In this document: positions 36,278-45,944 of the stretch, in pieces
Position numbering within the stretch: the first letter of the stretch is position 1
Layout: every line of letters begins with the position of its first letter
Assembly: GCA_963662705.2 (NCBI GenBank)
Contig: OY759767.1
Coordinates: forward strand, 4,836,001-4,900,000
Reading direction: 5' to 3'
Origin: JAPPHA01 sp963662705
Lineage (GTDB): Bacteria > Pseudomonadota > Alphaproteobacteria > Rhodobacterales > Rhodobacteraceae
DNA length: 64,000 bases
Program-made: the position numbers and the translations under genes
The notes under the pieces: model-generated
Databases searched by the model: none
What the model was told of the DNA's origin: nothing
Seen by the model: the letters and a program-made list of their open reading frames with translations, nothing else

Positions 36278-37255
36278 ATGAGTTCATGGGTTGTCGCCGA
36301 TGTCGGGGGGAGCAACATCCGCTTCGCCTGCGCTGATACGTCCGGCATTGTCCAGGATTCGATCGGTTCGCTCAACTGGAAATCCACGCCAACGCTCTCG
36401 ACCGCTCTTCGGGTTTTCCTGCGGGACAGTTCGGTCGACCCCCGAACCGTGTCGCAACTCGTGATTGCATTTGCAGGGCCGGCAATTCCGGTCGAAGGTT
36501 TCTACCAGTTCACCAATATCCCGGTTTCCTTTACTCGCGAGGAACTCGCCGCCGTCGTTCCCGGCGCCAAGATCACCATCATGAATGACTTTGCCGCACA
36601 GGCCTATTGTCTGCTCGCCCTGAAACCTGGCGATGTCAAACCCTTGCAGGCGTTTGACGGCAATTGGCCGCCCGGAAACAGGGTCATCTATGGACCAGGA
36701 ACCGGGCTCGGCGTTGCGCAATTGATCCTGGAAGGTGGATCTCCCCGCGTTGTTGCGGGAGAAGGAGGCAATGTTGCATTCGGGCCATCAACCGAAGACC
36801 TTGCGCGGCTGCGCGACCGGGTCGTCGGCGAGGTTGAAAGACGCAGGCCCGAAAACCCCGATCCGACGATGAAACCGCGCCAGGAGGACATTCTTTCCGG
36901 CAACGGCCTCGAGAACCTGCACTTCGCACTGTTTGACGAAAGGCTGACCGCGGTAGACATTTCGGAAAGGGCTCACGCGGGTGAAAGCCGGGCAAAAAGG
37001 ACTTTCTCGCATTTTTTCGACGCGCTCGCGGGAATGGGTGCCGACCTTGCATTGGCCGGCCTGCCGACAGGAGGAATTTTCATCAGCGGCGGGATGACCA
37101 GGCGCAATCTCGCCCTGCTCGATCCCGTACGCTTCAGGGAGATCTTTGAGGCACGATGGCGTTACCAGGAAATCCTCGCGATGATTCCAGTGTTCGTACT
37201 CACCAGGGATTCGTCCGGCCTCGAAGGCGCAGCAGCATTTGCCGCAATGTCGTGA
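36278..37255 (+). CDS. glk: Glucokinase
   Basis: ATP-dependent hexokinase of the bacterial Glk family, 325 residues. ATP-binding loops VVADVGGSNIRFA and YGPGTGLGVAQL, catalytic Asn-Asp in IMNDFAAQAY (Asp104), and glucose contacts in GEGGNVAFGP and DILSGNGLENL. The usual GEGGH His (E. coli His160) is Asn165 here, an unusual change in the sugar site. C-terminal ISGGMTRRN and SSGLEGAAAFA complete the fold. Convergent with fmt. Confidence 0.93.
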   Translation: MSSWVVADVGGSNIRFACADTSGIVQDSIGSLNWKSTPTLSTALRVFLRDSSVDPRTVSQLVIAFAGPAIPVEGFYQFTNIPVSFTREELAAVVPGAKITIMNDFAAQAYCLLALKPGDVKPLQAFDGNWPPGNRVIYGPGTGLGVAQLILEGGSPRVVAGEGGNVAFGPSTEDLARLRDRVVGEVERRRPENPDPTMKPRQEDILSGNGLENLHFALFDERLTAVDISERAHAGESRAKRTFSHFFDALAGMGADLALAGLPTGGIFISGGMTRRNLALLDPVRFREIFEARWRYQEILAMIPVFVLTRDSSGLEGAAAFAAMS

Positions 37256-37292
37256 CCGCTCCGGGAGACGCCATCCGCCGCGTTCGACCAAT

Positions 37293-38210
37293 TCAGAGGC
37301 GCGACCCTTTCGGAACGGGAAACCCGCGACAGAACTCCCTGGCCCCGAGAACCTTCCGGCCACCCCTTTGAAGTGACAACAGCCTGACGGCACCGGTTCC
37401 ACAACGGATGGCAAGTTTATCATCGAGAACCGTTCCGGGACAGGCCGTATCGTCGCCGGGGATCCCTGTGACGAGTTCCGAGTGAAGGACCCTGATCCGT
37501 TCAGTGCCGACTCGGGTCCATGCGCCGGGTGAACTCGACAGTCCCCGGATCATTCGGTCGACCTCGGGTCCCGGACGGGACCAGTCGATGCAGGTTTCGC
37601 TCTTGGTGATCTTTGGCGCGTACACCGCGACGGAGTCGTCCTGGTCAATCGGGGCAAGCGTGGCGATACGGGGCAGGATGTCGCAAAGCAGGGCGGCCCC
37701 TTCCCGTGCAAGCCGGTCCCGAAGCGTGTCGGTTGTATCGCGTGCCCGGATCGGGATTTCCTTCTGGCAAAAAACCGGTCCCGAATCGATTCCGTCACCG
37801 ATCCTCATGATCGATATCCCGGTAACGGGATCACCTGCCATGATCGCACGATTGACCGGGGCTGCACCGCGCCAGCGGGGCAAGAGCGACGGATGAACGT
37901 TGATGCAGCCCTGTTCGGTTGCGTGCAGGAGCGCTTTCGGAAGGATGAGGCCGTAGGCAACGACGACGGCGACATCCGCGTTGAGATTTCTGAAGTGTTC
38001 CTGTTCCTGGACCGAGAACCGGTCCAGGCACCGCACGGGGATCTCGAGATCGCCTGCCACGACCTGAACTGCGCATGGCCTTGGTCTTTTTCCCCGGCCG
38101 GCAGGACGCGGCGGGCGGCAGTAGACGGCAAGAATTTCGTGGCCATGCGCCGCGAGACCCGAGAGCGTCGGGACTGCAAAATCCGGAGTTCCCATGAAAA
38201 CTATGCGCAT
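37293..38210 (-). CDS. fmt: Methionyl-tRNA formyltransferase
   Basis: Formylates initiator Met-tRNA using 10-formyl-THF, 305 residues. N-terminal IVFMGTPDFAVPTL, catalytic INVHPSLLPRWRGAAPV (Asn-His) and GDGIDSGPV (Asp) are canonical; the tRNA loop PRPAGRGKRPRPCAVQ is the basic insertion. The C-terminal OB-like domain ends in FPVPKGSRL. Lies 96 bp behind def, the standard def-fmt operon; truA, often next, is absent. Confidence 0.96.
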   Translation of the reverse strand: MRIVFMGTPDFAVPTLSGLAAHGHEILAVYCRPPRPAGRGKRPRPCAVQVVAGDLEIPVRCLDRFSVQEQEHFRNLNADVAVVVAYGLILPKALLHATEQGCINVHPSLLPRWRGAAPVNRAIMAGDPVTGISIMRIGDGIDSGPVFCQKEIPIRARDTTDTLRDRLAREGAALLCDILPRIATLAPIDQDDSVAVYAPKITKSETCIDWSRPGPEVDRMIRGLSSSPGAWTRVGTERIRVLHSELVTGIPGDDTACPGTVLDDKLAIRCGTGAVRLLSLQRGGRKVLGAREFCRGFPVPKGSRL

Positions 38211-38306
38211 TGACCGAAACCGGCGGGCATGGGGGCGCCATGAGACGTGTCTTCCGGACCTTCACGAAAGCGACGAACTTGACGGGGAATGAAGCCGGCG
38301 ATCCTT

Positions 38307-38846
38307 TCAGACATTCCCGGATTTCTCGTTCTTCAGCAGTTCCTTTTTCTGCTTCCGCATCTTCCTCGAGATAATCGAACGCTTCACGAGAGACAGGTGG
38401 TCTATGAACAGCTTGCCGTTCAGGTGATCGATTTCATGTTGCGCGCACACGGCCTGAACACCTTCTAACGTCTGCACATGTTCGCATTCGTCGAGACCCG
38501 TGTACTTGACCCGTACCCCGGCCGGCCGCGTGATGTCCTCGAAATGCCCGGGAAGTGACAGGCACCCTTCTTCCCGCGTGACCGTCTCGTCCGATACCGA
38601 GATCACTTCCGGATTGATCAGGACTTCGGAAACCGGGTCGTCTTCCTCACCTTCGGTCCTGTCCATCACGAAAAGCCGGATCAGCTTGCCAACCTGCGGC
38701 GCTGCCAGTCCGATGCCCGGGGCGGCGTACATGGTCTCGATCATGTCATCCGCAAGCCTCCGAACCGAGGCGTTTACCTTGACAACCGGTGTGCACTTCC
38801 TTCTCAGGCGGGCGTCCGGAAAGATCAGGATTTGCAAGACGGACAT
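38307..38846 (-). CDS. def: Peptide deformylase
   Basis: Removes the N-formyl group from new proteins, 179 residues, metal-dependent. The three family motifs are intact: GIGLAAPQVG, EGCLSLPG (metal Cys) and QHEIDHLNG (metal His pair and catalytic Glu). ATG at 38846 gives MSVLQILIFPDARLR, the normal N-terminus; a longer frame to 38870 is not needed. First gene of def-fmt. The last 20 residues are lysine-rich. Confidence 0.96.
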   Translation of the reverse strand: MSVLQILIFPDARLRRKCTPVVKVNASVRRLADDMIETMYAAPGIGLAAPQVGKLIRLFVMDRTEGEEDDPVSEVLINPEVISVSDETVTREEGCLSLPGHFEDITRPAGVRVKYTGLDECEHVQTLEGVQAVCAQHEIDHLNGKLFIDHLSLVKRSIISRKMRKQKKELLKNEKSGNV

Positions 38847-39369
38847 GGCGCGCCCATAGTCAATTCCCATTCAGACGGCAACCCGCGAGACCACGGGCCA
38901 TGCGCATCTTCATGCAGTGCTCAATCGTCTGATGTTCATCGCGCGAATCCGTTCCCGGTTCGCAAATCGAGGGAACTCGGGACATTCAGGGACCGACTTC
39001 GAGCTTTGCCCGGGTTCGTCAGTTGCCCGTTTCGGTCACGGCACGTCGGAGGCCTGCCGGATCTCAACTTAGGGTTTTGTTCGGAAGCTCGCACGTCGAT
39101 TACGTCGCGTCGACGATCACCATCCCGCCCAGTTCACGGGAATGACAATTTCCCTGGATCGAACCACCGACGGGATCCATCACATCACCGTACCGCGCGG
39201 CCTGTCAACCAGCCGAAATTGCACTTTGATCCCGGGCGCGCTATGCGTCCGGGAGGGACCACACCGCAAGTCAATTGCGCTCAGGTCCCTGTCATCATTC
39301 GCAGAGATCCCTCCCAACCGGGTTTCCAACGGGTCTGGGTGTCTGCATGCAACCGGAGAATCGGGGTTC
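38847..39369. other. Gap between def and the aminotransferase gene
   Basis: About 520 bp between divergent genes. Promoters for both are expected. No gene, tRNA or repeat is recognised; an in-frame open stretch upstream of the aminotransferase start is not family-like. Confidence 0.4.
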
Positions 39370-40536
39370 ATGGATTTTGACCAGATCATCGAGCGCCGCC
39401 AGACGCACTCGCTCAAGTGGGACATGTTGCAATCGCTGTACGGGCTTTCCCCCGATGACGGGATCCCGATGTGGATCGCGGACATGGAATTCAAGCCCCC
39501 TGAATCGGTTCAACGGGCAGTCCTGGAAATGGCCGAACACGGTGTCTTCGGGTACTACGGGGACGATCGTTCCTATCTCGTCGCCATCAGGAACTGGCTG
39601 CGCCGTCGGCATGACTGGGAGATCGAGACCGATTGGATCTTCACGGCGCACGGCCTGGTAAACGGAACCGCCCTCTGCATCGACGCATTCACTGAACCGG
39701 GTGACGGAATCGTCATCTTTACGCCGGTCTACCACGCATTCTCGCGGGTCATCCGGGGGTTGTCCCGTGAAATCGTCGAGTGCGAGCTGGTCAACCGTGA
39801 CGGTCGCTATGTCATGGATTTCGAGGCTTACGATTCCCTGATGACCGGGCGGGAATCCATGGCCATTCTCTGTTCGCCCCATAATCCCGGGGGGCGCGTC
39901 TGGACCGGGGACGAACTCGGGGAACTGGTCCGGTTTTGTGAACGTCACGACATGTTCCTGGTGTCGGATGAAATCCACCAGGATCTCGTCTTCGACGGAA
40001 ACCGCCACATTCCGACTGCCGTCGCCGCGCCCCGGTCTTCGGACCGCCTGATGACGCTGACCGCCGCAACCAAGACCTTTAACATTGCCGGGTGCCATAC
40101 GGGAAACGTGATCATCTCGGACAGGGATCTACACCAGCGATTCGGCACGCGCATGATGGGCCACGGAATTTCTCCGGGCAGCTTCGGTCCCAACATGGTT
40201 GAGGCGGCATACAATGACGGAGAGCCTTGGCTGGAGGAGCTGCTCACCTACCTGGACGGCAACCGAAAGCTCTTCGACAAGACGATCAATGCCATCCCCG
40301 GGGCCGCGTCGATGCCGCTTGAGGCGACCTATCTCGCCTGGGTTGATTTTTCGGGCACGGGTCTTGGCTACACGGAGCTTGTCGAGCGCATCCAGAAACG
40401 CGCAGCCGTTGCGCCGAGCCATGGTCATACCTTCGGCAGCGGTGGCGAGCAGTTCATGCGTTTCAATTTTGCCTGCCAGAGATCCGTTCTCGAGGAAGCA
40501 CTGGACCGCCTGCAATCGGTGTTTTCCGACCATTGA
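39370..40536 (+). CDS. MalY/PatB-family aminotransferase (cystathionine beta-lyase type)
   Basis: PLP enzyme of fold type I, 388 residues. WDMLQSLYGLSPDDGIPMW with IADMEFKPPE is the MalY/PatB start, FTPVYHAF binds the cofactor ring, SPHNPGGRVWT and LVSDEIHQDLVF (PLP Asp) follow, and the Schiff-base Lys is in TAATKTFNIAG. Members are C-S lyases that release homocysteine, pyruvate and ammonia from cystathionine, or related lyases. The ATG at 39370 matches the conserved N-terminus and has a GGAGAA site. Confidence 0.92.
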   Translation: MDFDQIIERRQTHSLKWDMLQSLYGLSPDDGIPMWIADMEFKPPESVQRAVLEMAEHGVFGYYGDDRSYLVAIRNWLRRRHDWEIETDWIFTAHGLVNGTALCIDAFTEPGDGIVIFTPVYHAFSRVIRGLSREIVECELVNRDGRYVMDFEAYDSLMTGRESMAILCSPHNPGGRVWTGDELGELVRFCERHDMFLVSDEIHQDLVFDGNRHIPTAVAAPRSSDRLMTLTAATKTFNIAGCHTGNVIISDRDLHQRFGTRMMGHGISPGSFGPNMVEAAYNDGEPWLEELLTYLDGNRKLFDKTINAIPGAASMPLEATYLAWVDFSGTGLGYTELVERIQKRAAVAPSHGHTFGSGGEQFMRFNFACQRSVLEEALDRLQSVFSDH

Positions 40537-40879
40537 AGACCTTCAACAAATCGGCATGCAAATTCACCACCATTTGCATCTGCGCGACAACCACAGAGTC
40601 ATCCATGTGCCGAATGTTCGAGGCATGTTCTCTGGTCCCGTCACGCGGCACGCGACGGCTCGATGCTCCCCGCCGCGATGCAGGAACAGTTCCCGGCATC
40701 GACCGGTACGGCGGATGGCCGTATCGAAGCTCCCTCCCGCGCCATGCAAGACTGTCCGGGGCCCCCACCTCAGCTGCCGCGCGACGCGTCAGTCCGAACG
40801 TGTTGTCCGGTTGGCCTGATCAAGATGAAGGAAACCGGATCAGCGGCACCGCGTGAACATGGCTGCAACGTGGCGGCAG

Positions 40880-41379
40880 CGGCGGCGGCAGACACGATAG
40901 CACGTATGGCCTGCGTGCTGTCGGCTGCCTGACCCGGGGCAGAAACACGGTCTTCACCATCGCGTTGCCATCGATGCCGAGATGGACCTTCGTCGTCCGT
41001 CCGCCGCGGCTCGACCCGATCCGAGGGGCTCACCGTCGCGAGGCGCTCCAGCACCTTGCCTGTGAAAGCGTACCGACGGGGAGTCCACCATGTGCAGGCG
41101 AACCCAACCGGCCGAACCGTCGTCCCTCCAGCCGTCATCCCCCGCAAGCCTTTGAAGTTCCTCCATGATCGACGCCCAGATGCCGTTCCTGCTCCACCGG
41201 TTGTCGCGGTTGCAGCAGGTCGCGCGCGGACCGAAACGCTCCGGGAGGTCACGCCACGGCGTGCCGGTGCGCAGCACAAAGAAGACCCCGTTCATCACCC
41301 TTCGGTCATGCACCCGTTCCGGGCCCTGGTGCTTGCGAGGAAGGACCGAGTGGAGGATTTCCCACTCCACCTCGCTCAT
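40880..41379 (-). pseudogene. IS5-family transposase remnant
   Basis: The first 100 residues are well kept: MSEVEWEILHSVLPRKHQ, GVFFVLRTGTPWRDLPERFG and RWSRNGIWASIMEELQRLA, which are the IS5 (ISL/IS427-like) N-terminal helices, up to the first catalytic Asp region HMVDSPSVRFHRQGAG. After that several frameshifts follow: SRGG-TTKVHLGID continues in another frame and PGQAADSTQA in a third, and the gene stops well short of the last catalytic block. Dead copy. The 3' end is approximate. Confidence 0.8.
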
Positions 41380-41477
41380 GTCGTGCCGGTCACCGCCCGT
41401 GCCTCAAACTCCTTGCGGATCGTATTCGGCAAAAATGACAGATAACGCCAACAACACCAATTATTCAAGCACACGCC

Positions 41478-42503
41478 CTAGATGTTCTCGGAGGTGTGGA
41501 TTTCAAAGCCCAGGCGAATGTTCGGCGCGCTTGCCGGGTGACCAGCATTGATCGCCTTCGCCAGTCCGTCGATTGTCGCACCGGCAAAGGCTTTCAAAGG
41601 ATGCGAGATGACCAAGGTGAGCGTGCCGTCAATAAGGCCCTTTCTGGTCGGTTCCATCAACTCGTACCCCACACTCACGAAATCCTTCGGCAGGTTTGCG
41701 TCCCGCAATGCCGCCAGTGCCCCCGTAATGCCGCCGCCCGAGATGAAAAGCCCGCAAATGTCGGGGTGCTCGGCGACCAGGCGTTCCGTCATCTCTCGTG
41801 CGACCGCAGCGCTTTCGTAAGTGGACCGGGGCTCGAGAAGGGTGAAATCCAGATTGTGTTCGCGAAAATAGGAGCGGAAACCGCTCTCGTTCAAATCCTG
41901 GTTTCGATAGCGATGATTTCCCACGAGTATTCCTATCTTGCCCGGTGTCGTGCAAATTTTGTCGAAAGCCCAGGCGGCAGTTCTGCCGACCTTCCAATTG
42001 TCCAGACCGATGTAGCCGACGTTTCCGCGGGCCGTAAGCGGCGCAATGAGGCCGGAAACCGGGACGCCGTTTTCAAGCACGGCGTCGATTGCGTCCGAGA
42101 CCAGCGGATGTTCGGCAGCGACAAGAGCTACCGAATCGCACTTGTCCCCAATTGCCCGCAATCGCGCTGAAACGTGGTCCGGCGAAAGATCATCCATGAA
42201 CTCCAGGTTCAGGTCGATTTTTCCCTCGGCGTATTCCTGCGCGGCTTGTCGAAGGGCCTCACCGAGATCTCGGTAAAACACGCGGTTACCCTGTTGCAGC
42301 AGAATCCCGAGCCGTTGGACTTCCCGGTTCATGTCCAGTGCATGCCTGATTGAACCAAGTCCATAGAATCCAATTTTTTCAGCGGCGTGGAGAACAATCT
42401 CCTGGGTGGATTCCCGCACCGTGCCGGGATTGTTAATCACCCGGTTGACGGTCGAAATGGACACTCCGGCGGCTTGCGCAAGATCTTTGATCGTCGGTCT
42501 CAT
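41478..42503 (-). CDS. LacI-family transcriptional regulator
   Basis: Repressor of 341 residues, probably controlling the divergent operon that starts at 42683. The N-terminal helix-turn-helix is IKDLAQAAGVSISTVNRVIN with the hinge helix from residue 48, then a periplasmic-binding-like sensor domain (LGILLQQGNRVFYRDLGEA, GYIGLDNWKVGRTAAW, ICGLFISGGG). The sensor domain is of the type-1 sugar-binding fold, like the binding protein in the operon, so both may recognise the same ligand. ATG at 42503. Confidence 0.92.
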   Translation of the reverse strand: MRPTIKDLAQAAGVSISTVNRVINNPGTVRESTQEIVLHAAEKIGFYGLGSIRHALDMNREVQRLGILLQQGNRVFYRDLGEALRQAAQEYAEGKIDLNLEFMDDLSPDHVSARLRAIGDKCDSVALVAAEHPLVSDAIDAVLENGVPVSGLIAPLTARGNVGYIGLDNWKVGRTAAWAFDKICTTPGKIGILVGNHRYRNQDLNESGFRSYFREHNLDFTLLEPRSTYESAAVAREMTERLVAEHPDICGLFISGGGITGALAALRDANLPKDFVSVGYELMEPTRKGLIDGTLTLVISHPLKAFAGATIDGLAKAINAGHPASAPNIRLGFEIHTSENI

Positions 42504-42682
42504 GGCATCCTCGGACTTATACCATTTTGTTTCATCAACGCAAGCCGTAATGAACTTTTTTGAAATAAAGTGGTCTTCAATAGTTCATAAATCTTGATTT
42601 GAAATGCATCATTCTGGCATCCGTATCGGACATCGGCAGCGGTCTGCCAAGGGCCGCCCACTATTTCGGCAGGGGAAACCCG
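42504..42682. promoter_or_regulatory. Divergent promoter/operator region
   Basis: AT-rich gap of 179 bp between the LacI-type regulator and the hydroxylase gene, unlike the GC-rich surroundings. It holds an inverted pair ATGAAC (42550-42555) and GTTCAT (42583-42588), and TTTTTTGAAATAAAG between them. These could be operator half-sites for the regulator, but the 27-bp spacing is longer than a typical LacI-family operator. Confidence 0.4.
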
Positions 42683-43705
42683 ATGGACGATCTCATGTAC
42701 GGGACGCGCGACAAGCGCGGCAACTGGACGCCGGACGCCCGGCTGGAGATCGCGCCATTCTGGCTTGGCAAGTTCAACAAGATGGGCCGATTCCTGGTCG
42801 ACTTCATCTGGCCCTGGAACGCCTTCCATATGGCCACGGCGCTGCTCTACTGGATCTTCGTCATCCCCGATGTCGAGACCATGAAGACGATCACGTGGGG
42901 CTGGGCTCTCTGGCTCCTTGCGGCGAACGCTGTCGGCATCTTCCTGATGTACGGCGCCATTGAACTATTCTACTACGCCAAGCGCATTCAGGGCACGCGG
43001 TTCAAATACAATCACAAGTTTCCGTCCGAAAATCCTTCGGATGTATTCTGGTTCAAGAGCCAGAACCTCGACAACTTCCTCCGGTCTATTTTCGTGGGAA
43101 TCCCGATCTGGACGGCAGTCGAGGTCGGCATGCTCTGGTGCTATGCCAACGGCATTGGCTTCTGGCTCGATTGGCAGGACAACTGGCTCTGGCTCGGTGT
43201 ACTCGTCGTTCTCGTGCCCGCGATCCACGAGGTCCATTTTTTCTTCATCCACCGCCTCATCCACACGCCTTGGCTCTACAAGCACGTCCATTCAGTGCAC
43301 CATAACTCGATCAATCCAAGCCCCTGGTCATCGCTCAGCATGCATCCAGTCGAGCACTTGCTCTACTTCGGCGAAATCGTCTGGCACCTGATCATCCCGT
43401 CAAACCCGATCGTGATGCTCTTCAACAGCCACGTCGTCGGCTATGGCGCGATCAACGGGCACATCGGCTTCGACAAGCTTGAGCTGACCGACGAGAATGC
43501 ACTCGATAGCCACGCCTACGCCCACTACCTGCACCACAAGTATTTTGAGGTGAACTATGGCGCCGACGGTCTGGTGCCACTCGATAAGTGGTTTGGCTAC
43601 TGGCACGACGGATCCAGGGAAGCCGACGAGCAGATGAAAGAACGCTTCCGCCGCAAGAAGGCCCGGGTCAATGCCAGAAAAGGGGCAGGCATCCCGGCCA
43701 AATGA
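42683..43705 (+). CDS. Fatty-acid hydroxylase/sterol desaturase family membrane protein
   Basis: Di-iron membrane oxygenase of 340 residues with helices at about 45-65, 75-95, 140-160 and 170-190. The four His boxes are complete: HRLIH (residue 190), HSVHH (203), HPVEH (221) and HYLHH (281). The family inserts one oxygen atom, giving C-hydroxylation or O-demethylation. ATG at 42683 follows AGGGGA. It is the first gene of the sugar operon, whose MocE-type Rieske ferredoxin could feed electrons to it. By position it replaces MocD of rhizopine catabolism. Confidence 0.9.
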   Translation: MDDLMYGTRDKRGNWTPDARLEIAPFWLGKFNKMGRFLVDFIWPWNAFHMATALLYWIFVIPDVETMKTITWGWALWLLAANAVGIFLMYGAIELFYYAKRIQGTRFKYNHKFPSENPSDVFWFKSQNLDNFLRSIFVGIPIWTAVEVGMLWCYANGIGFWLDWQDNWLWLGVLVVLVPAIHEVHFFFIHRLIHTPWLYKHVHSVHHNSINPSPWSSLSMHPVEHLLYFGEIVWHLIIPSNPIVMLFNSHVVGYGAINGHIGFDKLELTDENALDSHAYAHYLHHKYFEVNYGADGLVPLDKWFGYWHDGSREADEQMKERFRRKKARVNARKGAGIPAK

Positions 43706-43848
43706 TCATCCAGCAAATTCAACCAGGCGCCGCCGACCGGGGCCATTTACCAACAGGAGGGAAACCGACCATGAAGGACATTCATCCAGCAAGTTCAACC
43801 GAGCGCCACCCGATCGGGGGTAATCAAAAACGGGAAGGAAAACAAACC

Positions 43849-44811
43849 ATGAAACTGACCAATATCTTCGTCGCCGCGGCAACGGCGACCCTTGTGGCAG
43901 GCACCGCGATGGCGGCCGACATTTTCGTGATCGGCGGCAAACCGGACGATCCGTTTTGGTCGATCGTGAAACGCGGAGCCGAAGACGCGGGTATCGTGGC
44001 TGAAGCGCAGGGCGGTTCGGTTACCTGGCTTGGTCCGCAGAACTACGACAACCTTGGCGTCGATGCTGCGGAACTTATCCGTCAGGCCATCGACCAGGGT
44101 GCGGACGCAGTCGTCGGCCCGAACTGGGTTCCCGAGGCCATGGACCCGGCTTTCCAGGCCGTTGTTGACGCGGGCCTCCCGCTGGTCATCTACAACGCTG
44201 GCGGAATCGAGGCCGCCGATCGGCTGGGCGCGATGAATTATGTCGGTTCGAACGACTACAAGGGCGGTGTCGCGGCAGGCGAATACCTCGGCAACGCGGG
44301 CAACCTGAATGGCGTCTGCATCAACACGCTGCCGGGTGCCGCCAACATCGAAGCCTTTTGCAATGGCTTCATCGAGGGCATCACCAATGTCGGCGGCGAG
44401 GGCTCGGTTCTGCCATTGCCCGCAACCTCTTTCGGCTCGGCTACCGCCGTTGCGCAGGCCGTACGCGCGCACCTGCTGCAAAACCCGGAAATCAACGCCG
44501 TCTTCACGATCGGCAATGTTGATTCCAACTCTGCCGTCAGCGGCATCGCCCAGGCCGGAAAGACCGGCCAAGTCAAGGTTTGCGGCATGAACTTCGATGA
44601 GTCGATCCTGAACAACATCAAGAACGGTACCCAGGCCTGCGCGATCGACCAGCAGGGCTACCACCAGGGTTATCTCGCGGTCTCGATTTTGAATGGTTTC
44701 GTCAACTACGGCCTGACGGTTCCGACTCGTGAAATCCTGACCGGCCCGGGCGTCATCGACGCCTCCACCGTCGACGCCACGCTGGCCGGCGTGAAAGCGG
44801 GCACCCGCTGA
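43849..44811 (+). CDS. Sugar-type ABC substrate-binding protein (RbsB/MocB class)
   Basis: Periplasmic binding protein of 320 residues, type 1 fold. Signal peptide MKLTNIFVAAATATLVAG with a TAMAA cleavage site, then FVIGGKPDDPFWSIVKRGAE, the hinge region GVAAGEYLGNAG, and late VFTIGNVDSNSAVSG and QQGYHQGYLAV (ligand-pocket residues). The ATG at 43849 has GGAAGG upstream and gives the signal peptide; the frame is open further 5' but without features. Ligand unknown; operon context suggests an inositol-like compound. Confidence 0.92.
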   Translation: MKLTNIFVAAATATLVAGTAMAADIFVIGGKPDDPFWSIVKRGAEDAGIVAEAQGGSVTWLGPQNYDNLGVDAAELIRQAIDQGADAVVGPNWVPEAMDPAFQAVVDAGLPLVIYNAGGIEAADRLGAMNYVGSNDYKGGVAAGEYLGNAGNLNGVCINTLPGAANIEAFCNGFIEGITNVGGEGSVLPLPATSFGSATAVAQAVRAHLLQNPEINAVFTIGNVDSNSAVSGIAQAGKTGQVKVCGMNFDESILNNIKNGTQACAIDQQGYHQGYLAVSILNGFVNYGLTVPTREILTGPGVIDASTVDATLAGVKAGTR

Positions 44812-44918
44812 GCTTCTGAAATGGAGGCCGCGCGACCCGTTCGGGCGGCCTCAACAAGCCATCTCGACTTGACCGGGGCACGCATCTATTCCATGCATCG
44901 GCGATCCGGAAAGTGAAG

Positions 44919-45944
44919 ATGTCGACGGAAGCCGAAGACAAGCAAAGTGTGTCCAGCGCATTCGGTCGTCTTGCACGACGACCCGAATCCGGCTCATTCA
45001 TGGGAATGATCATCGTATACCTGTTCTTTGCAGCTCTTGGCGGCAAAGTGTTCCTCGGTGCACCCGGATTTTCCAGCTGGCTGAACACCGCCGCCGAAGT
45101 GGGCATCATTGCGCTACCGGTCGGGCTCCTGATGATCGCGGGAGAACTGGATCTTTCCGTGGGGTCGGTGATACCGGCCGCGTCTTTGACGGTGGCGATT
45201 GTTTCGGGTCACTATGACGCACCTGAATTCATCGGTATCCTTTCAGGGCTCGGCGTCGGCCTATTTGTCGGATTCGTGAATGGCTACCTCGCCACGCGCA
45301 CCGCCATTCCATCGCTCATCATCACCATTGGCACGATGTTCGGAGTCATGGGGTTAACGCTTGGTTTTACCGTCATGATCGCCGGCAGCACCGGGGTTTT
45401 CATTGTACCTGATCCGGTGACCAAGGCGCTCCTGGGACAATTCGTCGGCGGCATGTTTCAAGTGACGATGTTCTGGTGGGCAGCGTTCATCGTCGTCATC
45501 TACTATCTCCTGCACATCTCGCACTACGGCAACTGGATCTATGCCGTCGGAGGTGACCGGGAAAGCGCGCGGAACGCCGGGATTCCGACACGCAAGTTGA
45601 CGATTGGACTCTTCATGCTCAGCGGATTCGCGGCTGCGTTTGTCGGCGTCAGCCAGGTGTTGACCTATCAGAGCGCTCAGGTGTTGACAGGGCAGGCCTT
45701 CATCTTCAACTCGATCATGTGCGTCGTGATCGGCGGCGTACTTCTGACGGGAGGCGCGGGTTCGGTTATCGGGATCGTCTTCGGGACACTTACGTTTTCG
45801 ATCGTGAACCAGGGCATATTCTTCAGCGGCCTCGACCCGAACATCGGCAGTGTAATCATTGGTGCGCTCCTTTTAATCGCTGTCCTCACAAATGACACTT
45901 TCAGGCAAATGGCGCTGAACTACGCGGCGAAGAAAAAGCCTTGA
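44919..45944 (+). CDS. ABC transporter permease (RbsC class), first of a pair
   Basis: Inner-membrane permease of about 341 residues with 8-10 helices. Shared RbsC features are VGLLMIAGELDLSVGSV, TAIPSLIITIGTMF, GDRESARNAGIPTRKL (cytoplasmic loop contacting the ATPase) and VVIGGVLLTGGAGSVIG. ATG at 44919 with GGAAAG upstream is preferred to GTG at 44913. The next gene is a diverged paralogue starting inside its stop codon (TGATG). Confidence 0.92.
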   Translation: MSTEAEDKQSVSSAFGRLARRPESGSFMGMIIVYLFFAALGGKVFLGAPGFSSWLNTAAEVGIIALPVGLLMIAGELDLSVGSVIPAASLTVAIVSGHYDAPEFIGILSGLGVGLFVGFVNGYLATRTAIPSLIITIGTMFGVMGLTLGFTVMIAGSTGVFIVPDPVTKALLGQFVGGMFQVTMFWWAAFIVVIYYLLHISHYGNWIYAVGGDRESARNAGIPTRKLTIGLFMLSGFAAAFVGVSQVLTYQSAQVLTGQAFIFNSIMCVVIGGVLLTGGAGSVIGIVFGTLTFSIVNQGIFFSGLDPNIGSVIIGALLLIAVLTNDTFRQMALNYAAKKKP

